In this document: positions 27,923-36,508 of the stretch, piece after piece
Position numbering within the stretch: the stretch's first letter is position 1
Layout: each line of letters opens with the position of its first letter
Assembly (NCBI GenBank): GCA_024236215.1
Contig: JACKKX010000005.1
Span: 275,196 to 339,195 of the forward strand
Direction of reading: 5' to 3'
DNA: 64,000 nt
Source of the DNA: Novosphingobium sp.
Lineage (GTDB): Bacteria; Pseudomonadota; Alphaproteobacteria; Sphingomonadales; Sphingomonadaceae
Notes under the pieces: model-generated
Seen by the model: only the letters and a program-made list of their open reading frames with translations
The model's database searches: none
What the model was told of the DNA's origin: nothing
Program-made: the position numbers and the translations under genes

Positions 27923-28501
27923 TTACCGATACTCGATCAACTGCACTTCTCTGGCTGTGAGTTGCGACATCAAGGCGTCGATGCCTGCCGCCAGTTCACA
28001 GTCGAACATCTCCCTCGAAACGATGCCCGCTCCATTTCGTATCCAGGCCCTTTCAGCGCGAAAGTCGGCTAGCGATTGATGGACAGCTATCTCCTTCGCC
28101 CCGGCATGATCTGCCCAGACAGTCAGGCAAATCTGCCAGTCCCACGCTCCGCCGTATCCTTCGAGATTCGCGATGTAGATTCGATTATCCGGATCATCCC
28201 CAGAGAAGCCGACCTTGATCAGACCCAAATCCGCTGACTTAGCGAGATAGAGGTAGCCCGACATTTCGCTGCGACGAGCAAAGGCGATCGATGCCGGAAA
28301 ACATTCGATGCATGTCCCGTATCGATTGCGCAATGAATGCCCGTTGTGACATTTAGTCACACCGTAAGCCACGAACTTCCCCTCAGCCTTCATCCGAGGT
28401 CGATATTCAGCGCGCTTCAAACCCGAGGCATCAAAAGTTTCGTCGACGTCAATCCCGTGATGCTCGAGATAGCGCAGATGCGCTTTAGTCAGACGAGCCA
28501 A
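27923..28501 (-). CDS. GIY-YIG (T5orf172/MUG113-like) nuclease
   Basis: A 192-residue protein. Residues 51-67 (CHNGH then CIEC) look like a zinc-binding knuckle. The C-terminal half carries a GIY-YIG-like domain: GYLYL at 82-86, LIKVGFS at 94-100 and DPDNRI at 103-108 with the conserved Arg, then an REMF segment for the catalytic Glu. Such domains nick or cut DNA. The start is TTG 28501, with GGAG about eight bases upstream; the N-terminal segment HLRYLEHHGIDVDETFDASG looks like real protein, so I did not move to the internal ATG. Confidence 0.6.
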   Translation of the reverse strand: MARLTKAHLRYLEHHGIDVDETFDASGLKRAEYRPRMKAEGKFVAYGVTKCHNGHSLRNRYGTCIECFPASIAFARRSEMSGYLYLAKSADLGLIKVGFSGDDPDNRIYIANLEGYGGAWDWQICLTVWADHAGAKEIAVHQSLADFRAERAWIRNGAGIVSREMFDCELAAGIDALMSQLTAREVQLIEYR

Positions 28502-28573
28502 TAGTGATACTCCAGCTTCAAGGCGCAGCCCCGCAGGGCTAGGTCAAACAGGCGTAGAGCAGAGCCAAGGCTT

Positions 28574-29350
28574 TCATGCAGGCTTTGCCCTCTTGGATTT
28601 CGCTTTGCTTACCTGCCCAGAGGGACAGACACGAACTTGTAGATGGCCGGTTTCAGTTCTTCGCGATTCGAAGCCCCCTGCAGTTTCAACCAAGTCGCTC
28701 AACTTGCCCTGACCATATGTTCTGGGATCAAAGTCGGAGGCAAGCGCAGCAAGCCGCTGCCCAACCCGACCTAAAGGCACCCAACCGCCTTCATCATCCA
28801 ACTGCAAAATAGCGGTTCGGATCAAAGACATCGCAGCCGTCGGTGGCTTCTTAACGTTGGCTGGACGGGCATCCTGACGCTCTGGCTCATCTAACGCTGG
28901 CACCTCGGGCAGCAGATTTTCAGTGTAGATGAAGCGACGACATGCTTGTCGAAAGCTTTCTGGCGTTTTCTGCTCGCCAAACCCGTAGACATCGATGCCC
29001 TGTTCCCGGATGCGTGATGCCAAGCCCGTAAAGTCACTATCTGAAGATATGAGACAAAAGGCGTCAAACCGACCTGTGTGCAACAGGTCCATGGCGTCAA
29101 TGACCAAGGCGATATCCGAGGCATTCTTCCCGCTTGTGTATGCAAAGCTTTGGTGCGCCTTGATCGCATGAGTTGCGAGCACCTCTGCCCAGGATTTCAG
29201 TCTGGTTCCGGAGAAATCCCCGTATATGCGCCGAACGCTTGCTTCACCGATCTTCGCTATCTCCTCAAAGAGACGGGGTGCGATCCGCGAGGAAGCGTTA
29301 TCCGCATCAATCAATACGGCAAGTCTAGGGGTGCGCTGTTCAGTAGCCAT
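28574..29350 (-). CDS. NYN-domain RNase with C-terminal LOTUS/OST-HTH domain
   Basis: A 258-residue protein. The N-terminal NYN (PIN-like) nuclease domain has LIDADN with Asp15 and Asp17, SDIALVIDAMD (Asp79, Asp85) and SSDSDF (Asp104, Asp106), the acidic set expected for metal-dependent RNA cleavage. Residues about 172-245 form an OST-HTH/LOTUS domain (LIRTAILQLDDEGGWVPLGRVGQRL), which binds RNA. A lysine-rich tail follows. Proteins of this architecture are widespread; whether this one is housekeeping RNA decay or defence is open. Confidence 0.85.
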   Translation of the reverse strand: MATEQRTPRLAVLIDADNASSRIAPRLFEEIAKIGEASVRRIYGDFSGTRLKSWAEVLATHAIKAHQSFAYTSGKNASDIALVIDAMDLLHTGRFDAFCLISSDSDFTGLASRIREQGIDVYGFGEQKTPESFRQACRRFIYTENLLPEVPALDEPERQDARPANVKKPPTAAMSLIRTAILQLDDEGGWVPLGRVGQRLAALASDFDPRTYGQGKLSDLVETAGGFESRRTETGHLQVRVCPSGQVSKAKSKRAKPA

Positions 29351-29392
29351 TTTCAGACATTGCCCTAAATCAGCTTTATCAAAAGATAAAAT

Positions 29393-30058
29393 TCAACCCG
29401 ATGATGACTTTGTCTGGAATTCCTGCAAGCGCCTCCTGACGATGACCTTGTCGGACGAAATCCTAAGCAAGCGCTTGGCTCTATCGTGGGCAAATTCATC
29501 GACCCCAAGGACTATGAGTGTGATGCCGTTCAGCGGCAACAATTCGCGGCGGCGCGCGTCATAACGTCGGCGCTGCTCTCCGCGGGGAACTCCAGAGACA
29601 GTCGGCTTGTCATCGAAAAAGCCGACACGTTCTTTGTGCTGACGCTCGTGATATTCGACGACAAGCCTTAGTTCCGGATAAAAGCCATCGACCGGTAAAG
29701 GCCTTCGGTTCCCGCGCAGATCGGGATCTCCGGTAAGAAACGGAAAGCAATGCTGACGCACGGCCTTCATCCCGAGAAACTCATCGCAAAGGTCGAGAAC
29801 ATATTGCTCGTCGCGGACAGACACCCTTGGCTTCGCGTCAAAGGCCTTCTTGACCGACCGAAAGTTTGAAGGCTCTCCGCATAACCTCGCCATGACATTT
29901 TCCATGTCTGCGTGTTGACTGCTCCCGCGCATGACCTCCCAGCGGCCATTGTGCGAATGCCAACCGAGTCCCGCAGCTCGAAGGGCAGCGCGAAACCGCT
30001 TTGGATCTACACCGTTGGCATTCGCCATCTCGACGGCGGTAATCAGTTGATCTGACAT
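29393..30058 (-). CDS. putative VSR-like (PD-(D/E)XK) endonuclease
   Basis: A 221-residue protein I recognise only by pattern. LPVDGFYPELRLVVEYHERQH followed by RRRYDARRRELLPLNGITLIVL resembles the core of very-short-patch-repair-like nucleases: an Asp, a Glu on the next strand, a basic helix, and a hydrophobic strand. The N-terminal 50 residues (DPKRFRAALRAAGLGWHSHNGRWEV) look like a small DNA-binding module. It is on the same strand as, and 20 bases after, the M15-like gene, so the two are probably co-transcribed. Confidence 0.5.
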   Translation of the reverse strand: MSDQLITAVEMANANGVDPKRFRAALRAAGLGWHSHNGRWEVMRGSSQHADMENVMARLCGEPSNFRSVKKAFDAKPRVSVRDEQYVLDLCDEFLGMKAVRQHCFPFLTGDPDLRGNRRPLPVDGFYPELRLVVEYHERQHKERVGFFDDKPTVSGVPRGEQRRRYDARRRELLPLNGITLIVLGVDEFAHDRAKRLLRISSDKVIVRRRLQEFQTKSSSG

Positions 30059-30077
30059 TTTGCTGCCCAGTCATTCA

Positions 30078-30725
30078 TCACGCGAGCCCGCTGACCATTG
30101 CTGCTTCAATGCCAGCCCAGTCCTGCTCGTGCGATCCTGAATTATTCGGCATCCCAGCCTTGGTTAAACAGCCCTTGGGATTGGTGTAACTGTCGATCCG
30201 ACGTTCCGGCTCCTCCCGCCAAGCTATGTTCACCGCCCAAAACTTCGGAAAAAAATAGAGGCTTGAATAGGGCAAATGGTCGTGGATCCACCAGGCAAGC
30301 TTTCGCCAATCACCTTCATTCTGAAATGCATCCCAGAACGCCGGAACTACGACGCACGCCGTTGCCCCCATTCGCCCCGCCGAATCCCGACGATCCCAAA
30401 TGTGGCCAGCGAAATTGGCATCGTTCGAAGCGCAGTTATATCCGCCTTTTCCTGCTACTTGCATCTCATTGCCCAGCCCGTTGACTTCGCACGAGCGAAA
30501 AGCAGATCGGACAGCGATGCGGCCGAACCGATCCTGCAAGGGTTCAAGCAGTTCTTCACAGAGCCTGCTTCCTGCCGCGATAGCCAGGTCAGGATCATCA
30601 GGTACATTGTTTAGCCCGTGAACGGCTGCAATGTCGGAGAATAGGAAATCCCGCATGAAGAACGACTTCGACAGCCGAACGCGACCAAAGTCAGCGAGCT
30701 TAGATACAGAATCGGGCTTTCTCAT
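30078..30725 (-). CDS. peptidase M15-like protein with altered metal site
   Basis: A 215-residue protein. FFMRDFLFSDIAAVHGLNNVPDDPDL and LLEPLQDRFGRIAVRSAFRS match the N-terminal half of Peptidase_M15 proteins (DD-carboxypeptidase fold). The usual SxHxxGxAxD segment is replaced by GHIWDRRDSAGRMGATA, and the late histidine strand reads WAVNIAW, so at least one zinc ligand seems changed. It could be an inactive or re-purposed family member. An operator copy lies 22 bp before ATG 30725. Confidence 0.5.
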   Translation of the reverse strand: MRKPDSVSKLADFGRVRLSKSFFMRDFLFSDIAAVHGLNNVPDDPDLAIAAGSRLCEELLEPLQDRFGRIAVRSAFRSCEVNGLGNEMQVAGKGGYNCASNDANFAGHIWDRRDSAGRMGATACVVVPAFWDAFQNEGDWRKLAWWIHDHLPYSSLYFFPKFWAVNIAWREEPERRIDSYTNPKGCLTKAGMPNNSGSHEQDWAGIEAAMVSGLA

Positions 30726-30746
30726 AGGATCGGCCTATCGTCATTA

Positions 30747-30766
30747 TGCGTCAAAAGCGGTCGTAG
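30747..30766 (-). promoter_or_regulatory. island operator copy 3
   Basis: TGCGTCAAAAGCGGTCGTAG lies 22 bp before the M15-like gene (30725), the same distance as for copies 1 and 2. It is also 118 bp upstream of the divergent gene at 30884 and could serve both. Confidence 0.6.
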
Positions 30767-30883
30767 TAGACGGCCGCCGTTTGCCAAAGTGGTTGGGAGG
30801 CGCGCTAGACGCGTTCCATCCACTCTTGCAGTAGGTTATCAGGCTCTCGGCCAGCATTTGCCAACTGTTATAGTCAGGATGAG

Positions 30884-31516
30884 ATGTCACTAAGTCGTCT
30901 GCGCAATATCGTGCACCTCGCTGTGCCCACGCTTTTTCGCCAGATCAGTGGGGGACGAGTACGATGCGAAAGCGAGGCAACTCTTCAGCTACACCTCGGA
31001 CGCATAATTTCGTCGGCCGCCGATCTCGAGATTATCAGCGAGCGGGAGACATTTTCTGTCGAACTAGAAAAGCCGCTGCGGAGCAATGGCGGCAAGCGAG
31101 GGCGGATCGACGTTTGGTTTCGACTTACAGACGGTGATGGCCGCGAATGGCGTTGTGCAATCGAGCTCAAGTTTTTCAAACGGGAAAATCACCGCGAACC
31201 AAACAATCGCTACGACGTGTTCAAGGACATCGCCAGGCTAGAGCAGTGCGCAGATGTCGCGGATCTAGGGTTCATGTTGGTGGCGACCGATCATCGACAT
31301 TATGTCGACCAGACAAGCTACTCCAGCGACACGAGCGATTTCGATTTTCGCCATGGGCGAGAGTATGCAGGAGGAACCGCCCTTACCTACAAGACCGGCG
31401 CGTATGGGCCACCGATTACCCTCGCTGGGAATTATGCGTTTGGCTGGTCAGAGTGCAGCTCCGCGCTCCCGTACTTGCTAGTCGAGGTTCCCCCGATCCG
31501 GCTTGGCCCCGCCTGA
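30884..31516 (+). CDS. putative PD-(D/E)XK nuclease-like protein
   Basis: A 210-residue protein. GRIDVWFRLTDGDGREWRCAIELKFFKR has the Asp and ELK arrangement of the PD-(D/E)XK core, followed by a helix with DVFKDIARLE. The rest shows no other motif. It is transcribed divergently from the M15-like gene and converges on the large helicase gene, with 29 bases between their stops. AGGAT before ATG 30884 is the likely ribosome site. The function is inferred only from the core motif. Confidence 0.5.
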   Translation: MSLSRLRNIVHLAVPTLFRQISGGRVRCESEATLQLHLGRIISSAADLEIISERETFSVELEKPLRSNGGKRGRIDVWFRLTDGDGREWRCAIELKFFKRENHREPNNRYDVFKDIARLEQCADVADLGFMLVATDHRHYVDQTSYSSDTSDFDFRHGREYAGGTALTYKTGAYGPPITLAGNYAFGWSECSSALPYLLVEVPPIRLGPA

Positions 31517-31545
31517 GAAATTGACACTCTAACAAACCGAACCAA

Positions 31546-34500
31546 TCACGGTTCGAGCTTGATCTGCAATTCTTCGAGAGCAGCCACGTCGACGCCCTCG
31601 TCAACGAGACGGTCAAGATAGGCCAGCAGGTCGTCTTGCCGCGGCTGCCCAAATGCCAGCCGATAGAGTGTCAGGCTGCGTTTGAGCCAACGTAGCCGCG
31701 TGTTTTCTCGACTCATGGGTAGCATTGGTACGCGGCGCTCGACCTTTACCGGACCATCAAAAACCCAGTACGGAACAAGTTCGGATTTGCTCGTGGTAGC
31801 GCGTTTGGCCGCGTTGAACATCGCCTCCCATGGGTCTGCCGGTGGCTTTGTAGACGTGCGGATTGCATCGGCATGAGCTCTGGCAACATTATGCCGGACC
31901 GCATGTCCTTTGAACCGGTGAACACGCCCTTCCCTTTGCTCAAGATCGACCGGGTTCCCTGGGAGATTCCAATGATAGACTCGATAGCAATAGGGGTGAA
32001 AATCCAAGCCTTCCTGACCGATCGATGTCGTGGCCAGCACAAATGGTCTGAAAGGCGAATTGAACGCATCTCGCACGCTTCCGAGCCGCACGGTTCCGCC
32101 TTCCTCGTCCTTGTATTCAGCTAATCGCATAGCGAAGCGACCGCGCATCCTGATGGACGGATGAAAGACGACCTTGCCGTCCTCAACTCCCACATCATCG
32201 ACATCAATCTGGGAGGGGCGGACTGACAAGGCGTGGGTCATGGCCGCGGCCACGCCGGCGACACGTTCACGCTCGGAGCTCCCGGCCAAACCCTCGCCTT
32301 CGACAAGATAATGGGCGTACTCGTCGAGCACTGACTGGAGGTTGTGCTCGACACCATGCGTCAATGCGCTGCGCCAGTAATGGTCATCGCGCTCTTGCCG
32401 TAGGAGAGCAACGGCGTCGTGCTGATTGAAGAGCGCCCGAAAACCCCAAGCGATTGATGCCGCGGCGTCCATCAAATGCGGATCATCCCACGCCAGTCCT
32501 GGCGCAATGCGATGGAGCGCGCGCAATGCACAGACAGCCGGACTTCCCAAGGCTACATCGACCAGTAGATCCAGCGTGTCGTTGTCGAGCTCCCCGAGCG
32601 ATGCCTCGGTTGCAGTCCTCCGCAACTCGGCGATGTGCTCTCGAAAGCCTTCCTCCTGGATCGTCCATCTGTAACCGAGATACTGCAGCCACCCGGAAGA
32701 TTTGGTCTTCAACAATACGTCGATCGTTGCCGGTGTGGACCATTCTGCATCCCTGCCAGCTGCTTCTTCGCCATTTTCCTTGGCGAACAGGTGCCCCAGG
32801 GCAGTACGAATACGATCCGCAATCGCTGCGCGCATTTCTTCAACCGACAATTGTTCCGGAGCGCCAGAAAAGACGCTTAACGGATCACAGATTCTGGCCA
32901 GTGTTGGTGACGGATAGATCAGGTGCAGCGCGCGCATCGCAGCCGGGCGACCATCTACCAGCTTGAACTGAAGCGGACGGCGGCGCGTGGCTTCCGAGTA
33001 GGACCGAACCACCGACGCTGCCCCCATCCGCCGTTCGGCTTCGTAGGAAAGCAGTGCGGCAAGCGCATCGGGCACCATCTGCCATGCAGAAAAGACAAGC
33101 GCTTTCGTAGCCGGTGTGCCCTCAGATGCCGGGCCATAATATGTTACCGCCGGGGGAAGCCAGAGGTGCTGATGGAGCCCTGAATCAAACAAATCAGCCA
33201 TCAATGCTCGAAGGCGCCCATTAGCCGGATCAATCGGCTGATAAGCTTCGACCTGTTCGCGACTGATGCCCAGCGCCTGCGCATCGCTCAACGCTGATAT
33301 CAGGGCCGGGTTCGAATTTGCGGCTTTATCCTTCAGGCGATGCTTTAGCGTGTAATCACGCATAAAATTCAGGAGGTAAGGTGCGGACTTCCAATACTCG
33401 ATGATTTCGCGCGCATCGACGGCTCGCGCGACGCGGGCAAACGCTTCGGCCTGATGAAGATCGGCAGGTGCGAGCGGCACGTTGATCGATGGCTCAGCCA
33501 GCATCGAATCTCGTTCAGCAGTACTGCCAACGCGCTCGGTGCGCGCCATAACGCGCTTCAGTGTACGCTGAACCTTGTTGCGCGCGCGCTTGGCGTCGGT
33601 CGCGCTTGTCGGCAGTTGCTGGAGTAGCTTACGAAAGCGGCGCATTTCGCGGTCAAGTTCGACCTTGATGGTCGCCCCCTTATCGCGCCCGTAGAGGAAC
33701 TCGATTGTTTCAAGGAAGTCCTCGTAATGATCGCCGTCATCAGGCTCATCGCCCGAGAGCGTGAGCATCTTGTAGGGAGTTGCGGAGAGTAGAAGGGTGC
33801 GTGCGCTGGCTGTATCGTCAGAATAGTCAAACAGGGCCCTTGCGAGCTCGGCCGGCTCCCCCTCACCGCGCAGCAATTCCCGAAAACGTTGGAATTCGTC
33901 GAGGATGATAAGATCTGGCTTAAGCGCACTGACGCAAGCGTGCGATAGCTTGCTCCGTAGCGCCCCGATTACCTCGTTTCGTTTCCAACGCTTCTCGTCA
34001 GGGTATGTTGGCTGGCGGCGCGGGAACAGCGAGATCATTTCGTCGATTGCCGACAACAGCGATGCATCTTGACGGACTGCGTCGTGGAAGTTCGAAACTA
34101 TCGTCGGATCAATACCCTCAAGTGACATGCTACCGACGCACGCATCCCAGCGTCCATTCCCGGCGTCCACTTGCAGCGCGTTTCTGAGCGGCGTGAACGA
34201 AAAGCCCATGGCTTCAAGCAGGCGATGCAAGAGCGCCCGTTCTTCAACGACCCCGGTGGTAGATCGAAGATTGAACGTGGTTCCAGGCGTGAGGCTGATG
34301 AAATTGACCTTGTTCGCAGACAGATCTTGTTCGCCGCGAAGCTGCAATGGCACCAAGGTCATGCGAGTGGGCAAGGCCATCGCACGCTTTCCCAATACAT
34401 TGAGACGATTGAGATTTTGCGCGGCGATGGCCTGATTGGAGCAGATGTAAAGAATGTCGATCCGCTTTGATCGATTCCACAACGCTTCGATGGTCTTGGC

Positions 34501-34671
34501 GATCACCCCGCGGGCAACCATGGTTTTGCCCAGACCCACTTCGTCTGCGACCAGGAACTGACGCACGGGATCAGCGCCATGCAAACGGTCGAACACATAC
34601 TCTACCGTGCGACGCTGAAAGCGCTTGAGTTGAGCGAGTGCGGCGCCCGCGTCGAACGGCTCATTCTCCAT
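31546..34671 (-). CDS. SNF2-like superfamily 2 helicase/ATPase of the defence operon
   Basis: A 1041-residue protein. VADEVGLGKTMVA (Lys49) is the Walker A loop, LIILDEFQRF (Asp258-Gln261) the DEAH-box equivalent, and LLLSATPYKML motif III. The C-terminal RecA lobe has ATTSIGQEGLDFHPYC and LEQREGRVHRFKGH, matching motifs V and VI of SNF2-type helicases. It probably translocates on DNA for the operon's nucleases. ATG 34671 overlaps the end of the phospholipase-D-like gene by 11 bases. It is the last gene of the five-gene operon starting at 43577. No methylase or BREX/DISARM DUF1998 partner is seen. Confidence 0.85.
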   Translation of the reverse strand: MENEPFDAGAALAQLKRFQRRTVEYVFDRLHGADPVRQFLVADEVGLGKTMVARGVIAKTIEALWNRSKRIDILYICSNQAIAAQNLNRLNVLGKRAMALPTRMTLVPLQLRGEQDLSANKVNFISLTPGTTFNLRSTTGVVEERALLHRLLEAMGFSFTPLRNALQVDAGNGRWDACVGSMSLEGIDPTIVSNFHDAVRQDASLLSAIDEMISLFPRRQPTYPDEKRWKRNEVIGALRSKLSHACVSALKPDLIILDEFQRFRELLRGEGEPAELARALFDYSDDTASARTLLLSATPYKMLTLSGDEPDDGDHYEDFLETIEFLYGRDKGATIKVELDREMRRFRKLLQQLPTSATDAKRARNKVQRTLKRVMARTERVGSTAERDSMLAEPSINVPLAPADLHQAEAFARVARAVDAREIIEYWKSAPYLLNFMRDYTLKHRLKDKAANSNPALISALSDAQALGISREQVEAYQPIDPANGRLRALMADLFDSGLHQHLWLPPAVTYYGPASEGTPATKALVFSAWQMVPDALAALLSYEAERRMGAASVVRSYSEATRRRPLQFKLVDGRPAAMRALHLIYPSPTLARICDPLSVFSGAPEQLSVEEMRAAIADRIRTALGHLFAKENGEEAAGRDAEWSTPATIDVLLKTKSSGWLQYLGYRWTIQEEGFREHIAELRRTATEASLGELDNDTLDLLVDVALGSPAVCALRALHRIAPGLAWDDPHLMDAAASIAWGFRALFNQHDAVALLRQERDDHYWRSALTHGVEHNLQSVLDEYAHYLVEGEGLAGSSERERVAGVAAAMTHALSVRPSQIDVDDVGVEDGKVVFHPSIRMRGRFAMRLAEYKDEEGGTVRLGSVRDAFNSPFRPFVLATTSIGQEGLDFHPYCYRVYHWNLPGNPVDLEQREGRVHRFKGHAVRHNVARAHADAIRTSTKPPADPWEAMFNAAKRATTSKSELVPYWVFDGPVKVERRVPMLPMSRENTRLRWLKRSLTLYRLAFGQPRQDDLLAYLDRLVDEGVDVAALEELQIKLEP

Positions 34672-36508
34672 TGCCGGACTCCTCCAGTACGGCGCGGAAT
34701 GTCTGCCAGAGAACCCGAAACTCTTCGGGTATTGGGTCTGCGCCTTCCGTATTTGCCTCTGTTAGCCTGGTCATCAGACGATCGACCGCATCCAGGCGCC
34801 CATCCTTGGCGCAAAGGGCCCGGACGAGTTCCTCGAGTAACGGCTCATCGTCGGCCACGGCCATGGCCCACCCTGCCCCACTGCCGCTTCCATCGGCAGC
34901 TAATGCCGCCGCAAACGGATCACCGAGTGCGGTGAGCAAGAGCCTCAAATAGCGCAGGAATGTTTTGCGATCATTGATCACCGATCGCATAATCGCTGCG
35001 TCGCGCTCGGCCGGTAGGCCCTCAATCGGCAAGCCGGTGCTAAAAAGGACGCTTTGACCGGTTGCCCGTTCCTTCATTTCAATCGCCAGAAAACGTGTGA
35101 CATCGGCGAGCGCAACCACACCCAAGTCCAAAGCCTCACCGGCTTCCAGTGATGCCTGGGCATCCCTGGAGTGCCCTTCCCCTCGGGTTATCGGCCAAAC
35201 CCGCACTCGGTTGATGTTCGCAAGTGCAATGCCTCCAGCAGGCGGAATTAGCCACATGCGCCAATTGCCTGGGCCCTCGGTCACGTCTGCTTCACAACGG
35301 ATGCTGAGGCATCCGCGGGCAAGTGCCCGCCGGGCATCAAGGAGCACCCTTTCAGCAGCACGCTCGGAGGCGTCAGCAGCAGCCAATTCTCCTGGAACGT
35401 AAGCACGAGTGAGACGCCCGAACCCGTTCTCGCCGAGAATGGCCTCGATCGACCCCAGCTTTGACGTCTTACCCGTGAACGTGATGAAGAACTCGACATT
35501 TCGCCCTGAGATGAACGCGGGTTTAGTCGCATTGCCGGAGCCTAAGGTCAGACGGGTATCCCAGCTGTGCTCAGCGACAATTATCTTGGCGTGGAGCCCT
35601 TCCAAAGCTCCCGAAATAGCTTCCTCGCCATCTTCACGCTCGGCCATTTCATCCAGAACCGCGACATGTGCGAAATCGTCGAGTGTTTCGGCAGCTATGC
35701 AGGCAAGCTGATCGGGCCTGCTTATCAAGATTTCGGCGGAGCGGCGCGCCTTTCCAGCCAACATCGATAACGCGTCATCGTCGCAAAATGGCGAGACCAC
35801 ACCGATGCGCGTGCATTCCGGCGGCTGCCAAGGCCGTCCTCCCAGCCCGTTGACTGCGAACTCAAATTTTTCACAGGCATCGGGCAATGACCACTCGGCG
35901 TAGCGCATGTCTTCGGCGAGTTCCGAAGTGAGCGCCCGCTGCTCATCCGGGACCGGGCTGACCGCGAGATCTGGGAGCGCGGAGAGCAACGCGTACAACG
36001 GACGGTTCTGGGCCTTAGGCTGGCGAGTGCGGCGTCCGTCGAGACGCACGGCTATGTCCCATGACCTGTCGCGCGTAAGATTGCGTGACAATACGAGCAC
36101 CCTGAGAACATCATCGCCCTCTTCGTCCAATGGCTTGAACCGCAGCGCCCAGATTTTCGGATGGAAGCTACCCTCTCCTGGCGCTTGGACTTCGACGATA
36201 ACCTTCTCAAGCAACGAGCAAAGTCGAGATTGTTGGGCAAGCCCCGCATGGATTTGACCTGCCTCGGCGAAGACGGCCAAGCGCCCCGAAATCCGTTCTG
36301 CTCCCTCGAGCAGAGCAATAGGATGCTGCAGAATTTCCTCTCTATTGTCGGCGGCAAACAATGCCAGGCTGACCGGCACGGCTAGCGCCGTCTCAAAATC
36401 GAGTGAGAATGTCGTCGCCACGCCGGCATCGAAGCGATACCCGGGGGGAGCCTGAAGGCTATCGCCGTAGAGAAGCCGGTTTTCGGGATCGAGCGTCGCC
36501 CTGTTCAA
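34661..36508 (-). CDS. phospholipase-D-fold (HKD) nuclease-like protein of the defence operon
   Basis: About 615 residues with two HKD-like halves. The first has FHPKIW (His116, Lys118) followed by VLSRNLT and SWD; the second has LHAKII (His306, Lys308) followed by LTLGSGNATKPAF. Two such halves form one active site in PLD-family nucleases. The best start is TTG 36508, which overlaps the TGA stop of the DUF6361 gene and has AAGGA upstream; it gives the compact LDPENRLLYGDSL start. Helicase plus PLD-protein pairs occur in DISARM and Mokosh defence systems, but with other partners. Confidence 0.75.
   Translation of the reverse strand: MNRATLDPENRLLYGDSLQAPPGYRFDAGVATTFSLDFETALAVPVSLALFAADNREEILQHPIALLEGAERISGRLAVFAEAGQIHAGLAQQSRLCSLLEKVIVEVQAPGEGSFHPKIWALRFKPLDEEGDDVLRVLVLSRNLTRDRSWDIAVRLDGRRTRQPKAQNRPLYALLSALPDLAVSPVPDEQRALTSELAEDMRYAEWSLPDACEKFEFAVNGLGGRPWQPPECTRIGVVSPFCDDDALSMLAGKARRSAEILISRPDQLACIAAETLDDFAHVAVLDEMAEREDGEEAISGALEGLHAKIIVAEHSWDTRLTLGSGNATKPAFISGRNVEFFITFTGKTSKLGSIEAILGENGFGRLTRAYVPGELAAADASERAAERVLLDARRALARGCLSIRCEADVTEGPGNWRMWLIPPAGGIALANINRVRVWPITRGEGHSRDAQASLEAGEALDLGVVALADVTRFLAIEMKERATGQSVLFSTGLPIEGLPAERDAAIMRSVINDRKTFLRYLRLLLTALGDPFAAALAADGSGSGAGWAMAVADDEPLLEELVRALCAKDGRLDAVDRLMTRLTEANTEGADPIPEEFRVLWQTFRAVLEESGNGE

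Noticed and set aside
31546-36508. DISARM, BREX or Mokosh
   Set aside because: There is no methylase, DUF1998 protein, PglZ or PglX, and the helicase-PLD pair has partners that these systems do not have. A distant relation remains possible.
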